The notes beneath the pieces are model-generated. The model saw only the letters and a list, made by a program, of their open reading frames with translations. It had not been told where the DNA came from and ran no database searches. Made by a program: the position numbers and the translations under genes. Below, in pieces: positions 1 to 8,909 of a stretch of DNA of 64,000 nt; the stretch's first letter is position 1; the number at the start of each line of letters is the position of its first letter. Where the stretch lies: the NCBI RefSeq assembly GCF_020164745.1, contig NZ_JAIUGV010000003.1, forward strand, positions 310,001 through 374,000. The letters run 5' to 3'. The DNA is from Mesorhizobium sp. ES1-4 (lineage in GTDB: Bacteria > Pseudomonadota > Alphaproteobacteria > Rhizobiales > Rhizobiaceae).

Positions 1-1255
1 TTTTCACCACGCGTTCGGCGATCTCCTCAAGCGTGCGCTTGCCCGACAGCATCGCCTTCGCCTCTGCCGTGTTCCAGCCGGCGTAGCGCTCGGCCAGCGG
101 ACCCGACAGCGCCTTGTCTTCGATCATTTTGGCCGCCGCCTTCAGGCCGCGCGCGCAACAATCCATACCACCGATATGGGCGATCAGCAGGTCCTGCGGG
201 TCGAGTGACTGGCGGCGCAGCTTGGCGTCGAAATTGGTACCGCCGGTCTTGAAGCCGCCACCTTGCAGGACCTGGTAATAGGCGAGCGCCATCTCCGGAA
301 CGTTGTTGGGGAACTGGTCGGTGTCCCAGCCCGACTGGTAGTCGTTGCGGTTCATGTCGATCGAGCCGAAGATGCCGAGGGCGTTGGCCAGCGCCAGTTC
401 GTGCTCGAAGGAATGGCCGGCGAGAATGGCATGGCCCTGCTCGATATTGACCTTGACTTCCTTCTCCAGGCCGAAGCGCTTTAGGAAGCCATAAACGGTC
501 GCGACATCATAGTCGTACTGGTGTTTGGTCGGCTCCTGCGGCTTCGGCTCGATCAGGATCGTGCCCTTGAAGCCGATCTTGTGCTTGTAGTCGACGACGA
601 GGTTGAGGAAGCGGCCGGCCTGTTCCTGCTCGCGGGCAAGGTCGGTGTTGAGCAGCGTCTCATAGCCTTCGCGCCCGCCCCATAGCACGTAGTTCTCGCC
701 CTTCAGGCGCTTGGTGACGTCGATGCAGCTCTTCACTGTCGCGGCCGCGTAGGCAAAGACGTCCGGATCGGGGTTGGTCGCGGCGCCCGACATGAAGCGG
801 CGGTTTGAGAACAGGTTCGCCGTGCCCCAGAGAAGCTTGACGCCGGTCTGCTTCATCTTGGTAGCGAAATAGTCAGCGATTTCATCGAGCCGGGCGGCGC
901 TTTCGGAGAAATCCTTGCCCTCGGGCCGCACATCGGCATCGTGGAAGCAGAAATAAGGCGCGCCGAGCAGCGAGAACATCTCGAAGGCGACATCCGCCTT
1001 CAGTTTCGCCAGCTCCATGGTGTCGACGCCGCCAGCCTTGGGGAACCAGGGGCGGTCGAAGGTCTGGCCGCCGAACGGGTCGCCGCCCGGCCAAGCGAAG
1101 GAATGCCAGTAGGCGACGGCAAAGCGCAGATGGTCCTCCAGCCGCTTGCCGGCGACCACCTCATCGGGATTGTAGAACCGGTAGGCCAGCGGATTGGTCG
1201 AATCGGGTCCTTCATATTTGATTTTCTGGATGTCGCCGAAAAAGCCGCTGCTCAT
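1..1255 (-). CDS. xylA: xylose isomerase, C-terminus cut by window edge
   Basis: Converts D-xylose to D-xylulose, the first step of xylose use. About 418 codons are visible and the last residues lie beyond the window; the family is about 436 residues. The protein opens [16 protein letters not shown]. Visible active-site segments are FCFHDAD (catalytic His and Asp, near residue 100), ILIEPKP (metal-binding Glu) and GGTNFDAK near the C-terminus. The ATG follows a GGAGAGGAACAGAAC ribosome site. xylB lies upstream on the same strand, but a small plus-strand gene separates them, so the two need not share one transcript. Confidence 0.95.
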   Translation of the reverse strand, partial: MSSGFFGDIQKIKYEGPDSTNPLAYRFYNPDEVVAGKRLEDHLRFAVAYWHSFAWPGGDPFGGQTFDRPWFPKAGGVDTMELAKLKADVAFEMFSLLGAPYFCFHDADVRPEGKDFSESAARLDEIADYFATKMKQTGVKLLWGTANLFSNRRFMSGAATNPDPDVFAYAAATVKSCIDVTKRLKGENYVLWGGREGYETLLNTDLAREQEQAGRFLNLVVDYKHKIGFKGTILIEPKPQEPTKHQYDYDVATVYGFLKRFGLEKEVKVNIEQGHAILAGHSFEHELALANALGIFGSIDMNRNDYQSGWDTDQFPNNVPEMALAYYQVLQGGGFKTGGTNFDAKLRRQSLDPQDLLIAHIGGMDCCARGLKAAAKMIEDKALSGPLAERYAGWNTAEAKAMLSGKRTLEEIAERVVK

Positions 1256-1368
1256 GGTTCTGTTCCTCTCCGAGATATTGTTGCCCGATTACCTCAGGCG
1301 TAATTGGTTTCACGCCGGCGCTGGCCGAAAACGGTCCTGTCAAAACCGTCAAACGAAGGAGACAGACC

Positions 1369-1731
1369 ATGACCGACCTCGACACGATCGCCCAAAACTA
1401 CATCACCGCCTGGAACGAAAGCGATGCCGACCGCCGGGCGGCCTTGCTCAGGGCGGCCTTCACCGAAGATGTCAGCTATCGCGATCCGCTCATGCAGGGC
1501 GACGGCCATGCAGGCGTCGCGGCGCTGATCGACGGTGTGCAGCAACGCTTTGCCGGCTTCCGCTTCTCGCTGAGGGGCACGCCGGACGGCTTCGCCGACA
1601 AGATCCGCTTCTCCTGGAACCTCGGGCCGGAGGGTGTCCCTTCCGTCATCGAGGGCACCGATATCGGCGTCATCGAGAACGGCCGCCTGAAGAGCGTCAC
1701 CGGCTTCCTTGACAAGGTCCCGGCGCAGTGA
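1369..1731 (+). CDS. SnoaL/NTF2-like small protein
   Basis: A 120-residue soluble protein whose pattern fits the SnoaL/NTF2-like cone fold: a helical start (TIAQNYITAWNESD), a YRDPL segment, then alternating strands ending GRLKSVTGFLDKVP. Members are small-molecule isomerases, hydrolases or binding proteins, and nothing here fixes the substrate. It has its own purine-rich ribosome site (AAGGAGACAGACC) and lies between xylA and xylB on the opposite strand, so it is probably an independent insertion rather than part of xylose metabolism. Confidence 0.75.
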   Translation: MTDLDTIAQNYITAWNESDADRRAALLRAAFTEDVSYRDPLMQGDGHAGVAALIDGVQQRFAGFRFSLRGTPDGFADKIRFSWNLGPEGVPSVIEGTDIGVIENGRLKSVTGFLDKVPAQ

Positions 1732-1824
1732 GGGCACGTCGTCAAGACGTGGTGGAGAACACCAATCGCCAAAGTCGGCGCCGCCCCTACGCTGGTGAAT
1801 GGCGAAACCGATGACGACAGCGCC

Positions 1825-1852
1825 CCTCTCCCCGTCTCTATACGGGGAGAGG
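1825..1852. terminator. hairpin in a dispersed repeat between convergent genes
   Basis: CCTCTCCCCGT and ACGGGGAGAGG form an 11-bp perfect stem around a 6-base loop, between the convergent SnoaL-like gene and xylB. It sits in a longer GC-rich unit with flanking GCGCCCCTC and GAGGGGCAGCGC. From memory, this kind of unit is widespread between genes in Mesorhizobium. There is no strong T-tract, so it may act as a bidirectional terminator or simply be a repeat. Confidence 0.55.
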
Positions 1853-1916
1853 ATGCCGGCAGGCAGGTGAGGGGCAGCGCCGACGTCCGGAAACCGGTTG
1901 TGGGCCAAGCTCCGGC

Positions 1917-3371
1917 TCACGCGGTTACGGCCTTGATCGCGGGATAGAGCGCGCGGTAACGACGATAGGCATCCGCGTAAGCGCCGCCGAGCGCGGCATC
2001 CGGCTCGATCGTGGCATCGGTCTTCGGCGCCGTGCAGACGCTGAGCGGATCGGCCCCCGTCGTGGCAATCAGGCCCAGCCGGGCTGCACCAAAGGCAGCG
2101 CCGAAATCGCCGTCGGCCGGGATATCCACCGGCACCTGCAGCGCGGTGGCGATCGCCTTCAACCAATAGCGCGAGCGCGAGCCGCCGCCGATCGCCGTCA
2201 CACGCGTCAATGTCGTGCCTGCCGTCTTCAACGCTTCGAGGCTGTCGCGGAAGGCGAAGGCGACGCCTTCAAGCACGGCCTGGGTCAGCACGGCTCGGTC
2301 CGACTGATGCGCAAGGCCGGTGAAGGAACCGCGAATGGCGGAATCATTGTGCGGCGTGCGCTCGCCCGAGAGATAGGGCAGAAAAGATACGCCGGTCGGC
2401 GCTTTCAGGGAATCGCCGAGTTCCGATGTCAGTTCGCCGGCGCCCTTGCCCGTGATTTCCGACAGCCAGTTGAGCGAATCGGTCGCCGACAGGATGACGC
2501 CCATCTGGTGCCAGGTGTTGGGTAGCGCATGGCAGAAGGTGTGCACCGCGCTTGCCGGGTTGGGCAGATAGGACGCATTGGCGGCAAAAAGCACGCCCGA
2601 TGTGCCGAGCGAGACAAAAGCGTGGCCGGCGCCGACCGTGCCCATGCCGCAGGCGGAAGCCGCATTGTCGCCGGCGCCGCCGGCGACAGGAATGCTGCCC
2701 GCGATGCCCCACTTCGACGCAAGTTCGGCGCGCAGGCCGCCGGCCTTCTCGGTGCCCTCGACCAGCGCTGGCATGTGCTTCTCGTCAAGCGATGTCGCGG
2801 CGAGCAGGTCCGCCGACCAACGCCGCTTGCCGACATCGAGCCAGGACGTGCCGCAAGAGTCCGACATTTCCGAAATATGTTCGCCGGTCAGCCAAAGCCG
2901 CAGGAAATCTTTTGGCAAAAGCACCTTCGCCACCTTGGCGAAGAGAGCCGGCTCATTGTTCTTCACCCAGGCAAGCTTTGGCGCGGTGAAGCCGGGGAAG
3001 ACGATGTTGCCGATAAGTTCGCGAAAACGTGGATCGGCATCGAGCACCGCAGCTTCCGCGTGGCTGCGCGTGTCGTTCCACAGAATGCACGGACGCAGCA
3101 CTTTGTCGCCGGCATCGAGCAGCGTCGCGCCATGCATCTGGCCGGACAGGCCGATACCCTTGACCGAAGCGAGCTCTTTCGGATGGGAAGCCCTGAGCTC
3201 GGCGATCGCGTCTTCGCAGGCGCGTATCCAGTGCGACGGGTCCTGCTCTGACCAGCCTGGATGCGGGCGCGAAACGTCGAGCGAGCCATGGCCGGAGCCG
3301 ATGACGGTTTGCCCGGCATCGATCAGCAGCGCCTTGACGCCAGACGTGCCCAGGTCGAGGCCGAGATACAT
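1917..3371 (-). CDS. xylB: xylulokinase
   Basis: A 484-residue FGGY-family carbohydrate kinase that phosphorylates D-xylulose to xylulose 5-phosphate for the pentose phosphate pathway. The N-terminal phosphate loop DLGTSGVKALLID (residues 5-17), the second-domain SLGTSGVLFA and the C-terminal nucleotide-binding segment IGGGSRSRYWLKAIA are all present. SGQMHG and WNDTRS are typical of xylulokinases rather than glycerol kinases. Length is normal. The ATG follows a GGGAGGAAACC ribosome site, and a palindrome just upstream probably controls it together with xylA. Confidence 0.95.
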   Translation of the reverse strand: MYLGLDLGTSGVKALLIDAGQTVIGSGHGSLDVSRPHPGWSEQDPSHWIRACEDAIAELRASHPKELASVKGIGLSGQMHGATLLDAGDKVLRPCILWNDTRSHAEAAVLDADPRFRELIGNIVFPGFTAPKLAWVKNNEPALFAKVAKVLLPKDFLRLWLTGEHISEMSDSCGTSWLDVGKRRWSADLLAATSLDEKHMPALVEGTEKAGGLRAELASKWGIAGSIPVAGGAGDNAASACGMGTVGAGHAFVSLGTSGVLFAANASYLPNPASAVHTFCHALPNTWHQMGVILSATDSLNWLSEITGKGAGELTSELGDSLKAPTGVSFLPYLSGERTPHNDSAIRGSFTGLAHQSDRAVLTQAVLEGVAFAFRDSLEALKTAGTTLTRVTAIGGGSRSRYWLKAIATALQVPVDIPADGDFGAAFGAARLGLIATTGADPLSVCTAPKTDATIEPDAALGGAYADAYRRYRALYPAIKAVTA

Positions 3372-3392
3372 GGTTTCCTCCCACGTCCTTAT

Positions 3393-3411
3393 TTTTTCGG
3401 AACTCGAAAAA
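3393..3411. promoter_or_regulatory. candidate operator upstream of xylB
   Basis: TTTTTCG-GAACT-CGAAAAA is a perfect 7-bp inverted repeat about 20 bases upstream of the xylB start, in the AT-rich promoter region. Its symmetry and position fit a LacI- or ROK-type xylose repressor site, but no such regulator gene is adjacent, so the protein that binds it is unknown. Confidence 0.45.
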
Positions 3412-3449
3412 TATGTTTGAGCCAGTTTTAAGACAAGATCCGCTCCGGG

Positions 3450-4772
3450 TCAATTCTCCGACAAATCGGCCGCGCGCCGCGAAAACAGCGCCGACAGCGG
3501 ACTGTCCGGCCGTGCCATCGAACGCTCGGCCGCCAGCGCCCTTGCCAGGGCGTTGTCGCCGGTCCGCAGGGCAGCCTCGATCAGTGTAAGATCAATGACG
3601 TCGCGCTGGGCATGGCTGCCGCCAAAACGGTGCGCAATGGCGCGAATGGGCCGGATCAACCGCGCTGTTTCCGCGTAGTTGCCGTCGCCGAAGGCCTTGA
3701 TCGCCAGCGTCAGGGGATGGCCGACATCGCGGGTGAAAGCGGCATTGTCGTCTTCGGCGCGCATCGCCTCGCGCTGCGCGTCGAGCAAGTCGTTTGCCTG
3801 TCCGTCTAGACCGGAGCCGACAAAGGCCATCATCGCGTGCGCATCATTGAAGGCATAATTGCCGGCGCCGATCTTGCACCAGTTGTCGGCGAGCTTCGTC
3901 CAGCGATCGCCGACGTCGACGCCGCCAAGGTGAAGCCGCCACAGGATCGCCGAGGCGTCGACCATGTTGAGGGCCATCGTCGACGGGGTGCCGTAGATCG
4001 GGCCGTCAAAGAGCGCCAGCACCTCGCCGGTCTCGCCAAGATCGTAGTGGAACAATGCCAGATGCCACCAATTGTGCACCTGAAGGAAGCTTTCCCTGGT
4101 CCACGCTTCGGGATTGGCGCGCATCCACGCGATGCCATCCTTTTGCCGGCTCTGCATTTCCATGACATGGGCGACCGCATGCCGCGCCCAGCCGTCGCGC
4201 GGCTCGATGTCGACAGCCGCACGGCCGAGCGCCTCGGCCCGCGCGTAATCGCCCATCTCCTCCAGCCCGAAGGCCTGCATGCCGAGAACGGCGTGATAGC
4301 CAGGCATGCCGCTTTGCCAGGCCGGCAGCGCGCGGCCGATGCGGTCGCGCAGCATGCGCGAATTGCCGGTGAAAAAGTCGATCTGATGCCCGGTCAGCAG
4401 CGCTACGAGATCGAGCGGATGGTCGATGGCGATATCCTCGAGGATGCGGGAAGCGTCATGCCAGCGCCCCGCTGCGAGATGGCCAAGAGCAGCGACATGC
4501 GCCTGCTCGCGCGCGGTGGCGGCCAGCGGCAGCGCCGTCTCGTGACACGCCTTTGCCACCGCGCTCGCCTCGCGCTCGGTGGCAAGGCCGAACAGATAGC
4601 CCTTGAACACATGTGCCATGACGAAGCCGGGGTTCTCGGCAATCGCACGGTCGGCGGAACCGACCGGGTCGCCGATGAAACACTGCAGCTCGCGCACGGC
4701 CTGGCTGTAGGGCGAAAACCCAGCCTGCGTGGCGCCCGAAAGAGTCAGCCCGAATTCGTCCAGGGTCGGCAT
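3450..4772 (-). CDS. TPR protein related to tetratricopeptide repeat protein 38
   Basis: About 440 residues, soluble, all-helical, with degenerate TPR units throughout (for example EEMGDYARAEALGRAAVDIEP). It shows HVMEMQSR and VHNWWHLALFHYDLG, which are typical of TTC38-like proteins. Function is not known; members are general scaffold-like proteins. I start at the ATG giving MPTLDEFGLTL; an upstream TTG would add eight residues but has no better ribosome site. It ends 78 bases from xylB on the same strand, but the operator in that gap suggests separate control. Confidence 0.8.
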   Translation of the reverse strand: MPTLDEFGLTLSGATQAGFSPYSQAVRELQCFIGDPVGSADRAIAENPGFVMAHVFKGYLFGLATEREASAVAKACHETALPLAATAREQAHVAALGHLAAGRWHDASRILEDIAIDHPLDLVALLTGHQIDFFTGNSRMLRDRIGRALPAWQSGMPGYHAVLGMQAFGLEEMGDYARAEALGRAAVDIEPRDGWARHAVAHVMEMQSRQKDGIAWMRANPEAWTRESFLQVHNWWHLALFHYDLGETGEVLALFDGPIYGTPSTMALNMVDASAILWRLHLGGVDVGDRWTKLADNWCKIGAGNYAFNDAHAMMAFVGSGLDGQANDLLDAQREAMRAEDDNAAFTRDVGHPLTLAIKAFGDGNYAETARLIRPIRAIAHRFGGSHAQRDVIDLTLIEAALRTGDNALARALAAERSMARPDSPLSALFSRRAADLSEN

Positions 4773-4921
4773 CTCTTGTCCCGTGATCGCGAACAAGCCC
4801 GATCCTAGAGCATCAACAGCGTGCTCGCCAACCAGGGGCCTGCAAACGGCGGCTTTCCGTGCCTCCGGGGCTCACGGGCCTGACCTGAATCTCGACACGC
4901 CTTGAGCCGCGCCGGCGTTTA

Positions 4922-5545
4922 TCAATTGCCCGACCGCATGGCCACCGTGGCGATGCCGGCGCCGACCAGCAGCGTGCCGCCGGTGCGGTTGAAGATGCGG
5001 ATCGCCCTGGGGTTGCGCACGACGTTGCGGGCGCGTGCCGCGATCAGCGCGTAGCCGAAGGCATTGGCGAACGCGAGCCCCAGGAAAGTTATCTCGAAAA
5101 CCAGCATCTGCATCCAGAAATCGGCATGCCGGTCGAGAAACTGCGGCAGGAAGGCAACGAAGAAGGTGATACTCTTCGGGTTGAGCGCGGTGACCAGCCA
5201 TGCATGCGCCATCATCCTGGACGACGACACCGCGTCGGTGCGCGGCTCTGCCTTCAGCGTCCCGCCGGCGCGGAACAGCTTCACACCGAGAAAGATCAGG
5301 TAGCCGGCGCCGATCAGTTTCAGGACGGTGAAGACACCAGCGGAAGCCGCCAGCAGCGCGCCGATCCCCAGCATCGACAAGGTCATGGCGGTGAAATCGC
5401 CGAGGGCCACGCCGACGGCCATCGGCAGGGCGGTACGCCAGCCCTGACCCAGTGCATAGGACACGACCAGAAGAATGGTCGGGCCCGGGATCACAAGGAG
5501 GATGGTCGATGCGGCGGCGAAGGCGGCCCAGTTTTCGAAGGACAT
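4922..5545 (-). CDS. LysE/RhtB-family amino-acid exporter
   Basis: A 207-residue membrane protein of the LysE translocator family, with about six hydrophobic helices and the N-terminal signature IPGPTILLVVSYALGQGWR (residues 18-36). TALNPKSITFFVAFLPQFL in the middle is another family hallmark. Such proteins export amino acids or their analogues across the inner membrane; substrate cannot be predicted. A good AAGGGAGACAGAC ribosome site precedes the ATG. It stands alone with no adjacent regulator. Confidence 0.88.
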   Translation of the reverse strand: MSFENWAAFAAASTILLVIPGPTILLVVSYALGQGWRTALPMAVGVALGDFTAMTLSMLGIGALLAASAGVFTVLKLIGAGYLIFLGVKLFRAGGTLKAEPRTDAVSSSRMMAHAWLVTALNPKSITFFVAFLPQFLDRHADFWMQMLVFEITFLGLAFANAFGYALIAARARNVVRNPRAIRIFNRTGGTLLVGAGIATVAMRSGN

Positions 5546-5818
5546 GTCTGTCTCCCTTGGGTTAAAGAAAAGGATAAATCCTGAGCCTTGGGAGAATGTA
5601 AAGAGGCTTGATTTTTGGTTTTGCCCAGTTTCGGATCACGGCGCACATTCCTGGAAGCGCCGTGATATCGCCAGCGGCAACTCGGCATCGGTTGACGCCG
5701 CTCAGCGTGCTCAAACGCAAGCGGTGCAACCCATTCACGCTTTATCAACCATGAATGATGAAAATGCCCGCGATCCGGCCGGACCGTGCTTCCCGCCGAC
5801 AGCGTAGGGTTTGGGTAT

Positions 5819-6589
5819 ATGCGTGAGTTGCCGCAAGGTCTGACGCCGCCACGAAACGGCGACGCAACCGAAACCGATCTTCTATTCTCCCGCCGCGCCG
5901 TCCTGTCCGGGGCGGGCGCATTGGCTTTGCTCGGCGTCGCCGGTTGCTCGACCTCGGGGGGCGGCGACCTGCCGGCGCTTCAACTCGACGATACGGTCAC
6001 CGGTTCGGTGCGGCCGATCCGGCCCTCGATCAGCGTCGACAAGAACATCACCAGCCCGGACGTCATGTATGCCGCCTTGACGGACAACGGCTTCAACGTG
6101 CCCGAGGTGCCCTATCTCAAGGTCAAGCCGGAGTTCCGCCGCCAGATCGTCGTCGATACGACAGGCGAGGCGCCCGGTACCATCGTCGTGCATCTCAAGG
6201 AACGCATGCTTTATCTGGTCCAGCCTGGTGGCGATGCTATCCGCTACGGCGTCGGCATCGGCAAGGACGGTTTCCGCTGGTCCGGCCGCGCCAACATCCA
6301 GTACGGCCGGGAATGGCCGACCTGGACGCCGCCGCCCGAGATGATCCAGCGCAAGCCGGAACTGGTGAAGTGGCAGGGCGGCCAGCCCGGCGGCCTCACC
6401 AATCCGCTCGGCGCCCGCGCGCTCTACATCTATCAGGACGGCAAGGACACCGGCTACCGCATCCACGGCTCGCCCGAATGGTGGAGCATCGGCCAGGCGA
6501 TGTCGTCGGGCTGCGTGCGCCTGATCAACCAGGACATCATCGACCTCTACAGCCGGGTGTCGAAGAAAAACCCCGTCGTCGTCATGTGA
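5819..6589 (+). CDS. L,D-transpeptidase (YkuD domain), probable Tat-exported lipoprotein
   Basis: 256 residues. The N-terminus has a twin-arginine start (SRRAVLSG), a hydrophobic stretch and a lipobox-like LLGVAGCS near residues 38-45, pointing to export and lipid anchoring. The YkuD catalytic domain fills the C-terminal half: HGSPEWWSIG supplies the conserved His and SSGCVRLIN the catalytic Cys. These enzymes make 3-3 peptidoglycan crosslinks or attach proteins to peptidoglycan in the periplasm. I prefer the ATG giving MRELPQ to an upstream GTG because it keeps the signal compact. Confidence 0.88.
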   Translation: MRELPQGLTPPRNGDATETDLLFSRRAVLSGAGALALLGVAGCSTSGGGDLPALQLDDTVTGSVRPIRPSISVDKNITSPDVMYAALTDNGFNVPEVPYLKVKPEFRRQIVVDTTGEAPGTIVVHLKERMLYLVQPGGDAIRYGVGIGKDGFRWSGRANIQYGREWPTWTPPPEMIQRKPELVKWQGGQPGGLTNPLGARALYIYQDGKDTGYRIHGSPEWWSIGQAMSSGCVRLINQDIIDLYSRVSKKNPVVVM

Positions 6590-6682
6590 TCGTGGCCGCG
6601 GTTCGCGACCGCCAGACTCTTCCGTTGCGCGATGGCCAAAGACAGGCCAAGGTACCTTGAAAATCATCGCCTAGAGCCGGGT

Positions 6683-6709
6683 GATTTCAGGTCCGTTCGA
6701 CCTGAAATC
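6683..6709. terminator. hairpin downstream of the L,D-transpeptidase
   Basis: GATTTCAGGTC and GACCTGAAATC form an 11-bp perfect stem with a CGTTC loop, between the transpeptidase and the phosphofructokinase gene. No long T-tract follows. It may end the upstream transcript or be a copy of a dispersed intergenic repeat. Confidence 0.5.
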
Positions 6710-6736
6710 TAAATCCGTCTCTAAATCAAGAATTAG

Positions 6737-6783
6737 AGCATGATGTCGTCCGAAAACCGCTTCACACTTTTCGCCATCATGCT
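6737..6783. repeat. dispersed AGCATGAT palindromic repeat, copy 1
   Basis: AGCATGATG and CATCATGCT are perfect 9-bp ends of a 47-base unit whose middle has CCGAAAACCG and CACTTTTCG. The same layout recurs in this window at about 11.88, 17.13 and 30.75 kb. I recall this family as abundant between rhizobial genes. It lies right before the phosphofructokinase ribosome site, so it is probably in its leader. Confidence 0.7.
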
Positions 6784-6800
6784 TTAGGGAGACGTCAGGA

Positions 6801-7967
6801 ATGGCCGGAACTTTTGTCATCGCGCAGGGCGGCGGCCCGACCGCCGTCATCAACCAGACGGTTGTGGGCGCCACGCTGGAGATCCGCAAGCGGCATCCCG
6901 GCGCCAAGGTGCTGGGCTCCATCCACGGCGTGCGCGGCATCCGCGACGGCAATTATGTCGACCTTTCCGCCATTCCGGAGGACCGGCTGCGGCTGATCGC
7001 CGGAACGCCGAGCGCGGCATTGGGCTCGACGCGCGACAAGCCTGACGCCGCCTATTGCGAGGTCATCCTGAAGGGCCTGCAGAAAGCGGGCGCCGACGCC
7101 TTCATCTATATTGGCGGCAACGACACCTCCGGCACGCAGCAAATCCTGACCGATGCCGCGGGCGGCAAGATTGCTTTCGTCCATGCGCCGAAAACCATCG
7201 ACAACGATCTCGAGGAGAACGACCATACGCCGGGCTTCATGTCGGCGGCCGAATTCGTCGCCGGCGCCTTCCTGTCCGTCGACCTCGATTTCCGTGCGCT
7301 GCCCGGCATCTATGTCGGCATCGTCATGGGCCGCCATGCCGGCTTCCTGACCGCGGCGGCGACGGCCTGGCAACTCGACCCCGACAGCGGCCCGCATCTC
7401 GTCTACGTGCCGGAGCGGCCGTTCTCCGCCGCCGGCTTCATCGACGACGTGCGCGCCACGCTCGACCGCCACAAGCGCTGCATCGTCGCCGTGTCGGAAG
7501 GCGTCAGCACCGCCGACGGCAAGGCGCTGGTCGAAAGCCTGGTGCCCGCGGACAAGCTCGAACGGGACCAGCACGGCAACGTCAAACTGTCGGGCAGCGA
7601 CCTGCCGGCGGCGCTCGAACGGGCATTGGCCGAGGGGTTGCCTGGCAAGCGTGCCCGCGTCGACGCGCTCGGCTACATGCCGCGCGGCTATGTCGGCGCC
7701 ATCAGCGCCGTCGACGCACAGGAGGCCTTCGATGCCGGCGCCTTTGCCGTCGGCGTGGCCGAACAAGGCGGCGGCTCGGTGGCGCTGCAATATGATGGCG
7801 GCAAGACAGTGCTGAAGAAGGTGCCGCTGAAGAACGTCGCCGGCAAGACCCGCCACATGCCCGACGATTTCATGGAGCGCGACGCCAACCAGCTGTCCGC
7901 AACCGGCATGGCCTATCTCAAGCGACTGGTGCCGGAGAAATACAAGGTCGGAAAACCGTTCGTCTGA
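6801..7967 (+). CDS. 6-phosphofructokinase, probably pyrophosphate-dependent
   Basis: 388 residues of the PfkA superfamily: phosphorylation of fructose 6-phosphate, reversible when pyrophosphate is the donor. N-terminal AQGGGPTAVINQT, then YIGGNDTSGT and PKTIDND. The Lys in PKTIDND and the Asp in GGND, in place of the ATP-type GGDGS and PGTIDND, are the known markers of PPi-dependent enzymes, so PPi use is inferred. MGRHAGFLT is the substrate loop. The gene overlaps the following hydrolase gene by one base, implying translational coupling. Confidence 0.9.
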   Translation: MAGTFVIAQGGGPTAVINQTVVGATLEIRKRHPGAKVLGSIHGVRGIRDGNYVDLSAIPEDRLRLIAGTPSAALGSTRDKPDAAYCEVILKGLQKAGADAFIYIGGNDTSGTQQILTDAAGGKIAFVHAPKTIDNDLEENDHTPGFMSAAEFVAGAFLSVDLDFRALPGIYVGIVMGRHAGFLTAAATAWQLDPDSGPHLVYVPERPFSAAGFIDDVRATLDRHKRCIVAVSEGVSTADGKALVESLVPADKLERDQHGNVKLSGSDLPAALERALAEGLPGKRARVDALGYMPRGYVGAISAVDAQEAFDAGAFAVGVAEQGGGSVALQYDGGKTVLKKVPLKNVAGKTRHMPDDFMERDANQLSATGMAYLKRLVPEKYKVGKPFV

Positions 7968-8722
7968 TGCCAGACTCACACCTGGTGCCCGGCTCCCACC
8001 TGATGGAAAACTGGTTCAGCAGACGCATCGTCGACGACAAGACGACGATGCTGACCGAGCCGTTCGTGCACGGTTATGTGCGTGCCAACATCTGGCATTT
8101 CACCGGCCGCGACGTTGACCTTCTGGTCGATACCGGCATGGGCATCTGTCCGCTGGCGCCGCAGATAACGACGCCCGAAGGCAAGCCGCTTCTGGTCGTC
8201 GCCACCCATATCCACCTCGACCATGTCGGCTCGCTGCACGAATTTCCGCTGCGGGCCGGTCCAAGCATGAGCGCGGCGCAATTCGAGAGCATGGATGAGG
8301 CCGCGACCTACGCCTACATGTTCCACGATCTCGAAGGCGCTGTCTCAAGATTGCCGGCGCCGGGCTGGAAATCGGCGGACTATGCGATAGCGCCGGCGCC
8401 GTTGACGCGCACGCTCGACGAAGGCGACGTGGTCGATCTCGGCGACCGCCGGTTTCGGGTGCTGCACCTGCCCGGGCATTCGCCGGATTCGATCGCGCTG
8501 TTCGACGAGGCGGATGGCCTGTTGTTCAGCGGCGACGCCATCTATGACGACACGCTGATCGACGATCTGCCGGATTCCGACAGGGGGGCCTACATCAGCA
8601 CGATGCGGCGCCTGCTCGACCTGCCGGTCCGCATCGGCCACGGCGGCCACGGACCAAGCTTCGACGGCAATCGCATGCGTGAAATTGCGTCGGCCTATCT
8701 ACGATCCGTAAGCGCGCTCTGA
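7967..8722 (+). CDS. metallo-beta-lactamase-fold hydrolase
   Basis: 251 residues with the metal-binding motif THIHLDHVG (HxHxDH) near residue 83, a later HLPGHSPDSIALF and FSGDAIYDD (metal-bridging Asp), and a C-terminal GHGGHGPSF His. This is a zinc-dependent hydrolase of the glyoxalase II-like superfamily. Family breadth prevents a substrate call. The start codon shares a base with the phosphofructokinase stop, so the two are made together, perhaps for a sugar-phosphate or thioester clean-up role (inference). Confidence 0.88.
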   Translation: MPDSHLVPGSHLMENWFSRRIVDDKTTMLTEPFVHGYVRANIWHFTGRDVDLLVDTGMGICPLAPQITTPEGKPLLVVATHIHLDHVGSLHEFPLRAGPSMSAAQFESMDEAATYAYMFHDLEGAVSRLPAPGWKSADYAIAPAPLTRTLDEGDVVDLGDRRFRVLHLPGHSPDSIALFDEADGLLFSGDAIYDDTLIDDLPDSDRGAYISTMRRLLDLPVRIGHGGHGPSFDGNRMREIASAYLRSVSAL

Positions 8723-8909
8723 ATTAAATCTTCGTAAGGTCGGGCAAAAGCCCTGATCCAGGCCGATCCGGACCCTAGATAGCTGGTTGTCGATCCGGCC
8801 GGCTGCCATGTACGGCGAGACAGGCCCCCGGTCGTCGACACGCTGACGGGCGCCTTCTCCCAAGAGCCGCTCGCGGCGCCGGATCAACCCTCGCCCGGAC
8901 AGAACGACC

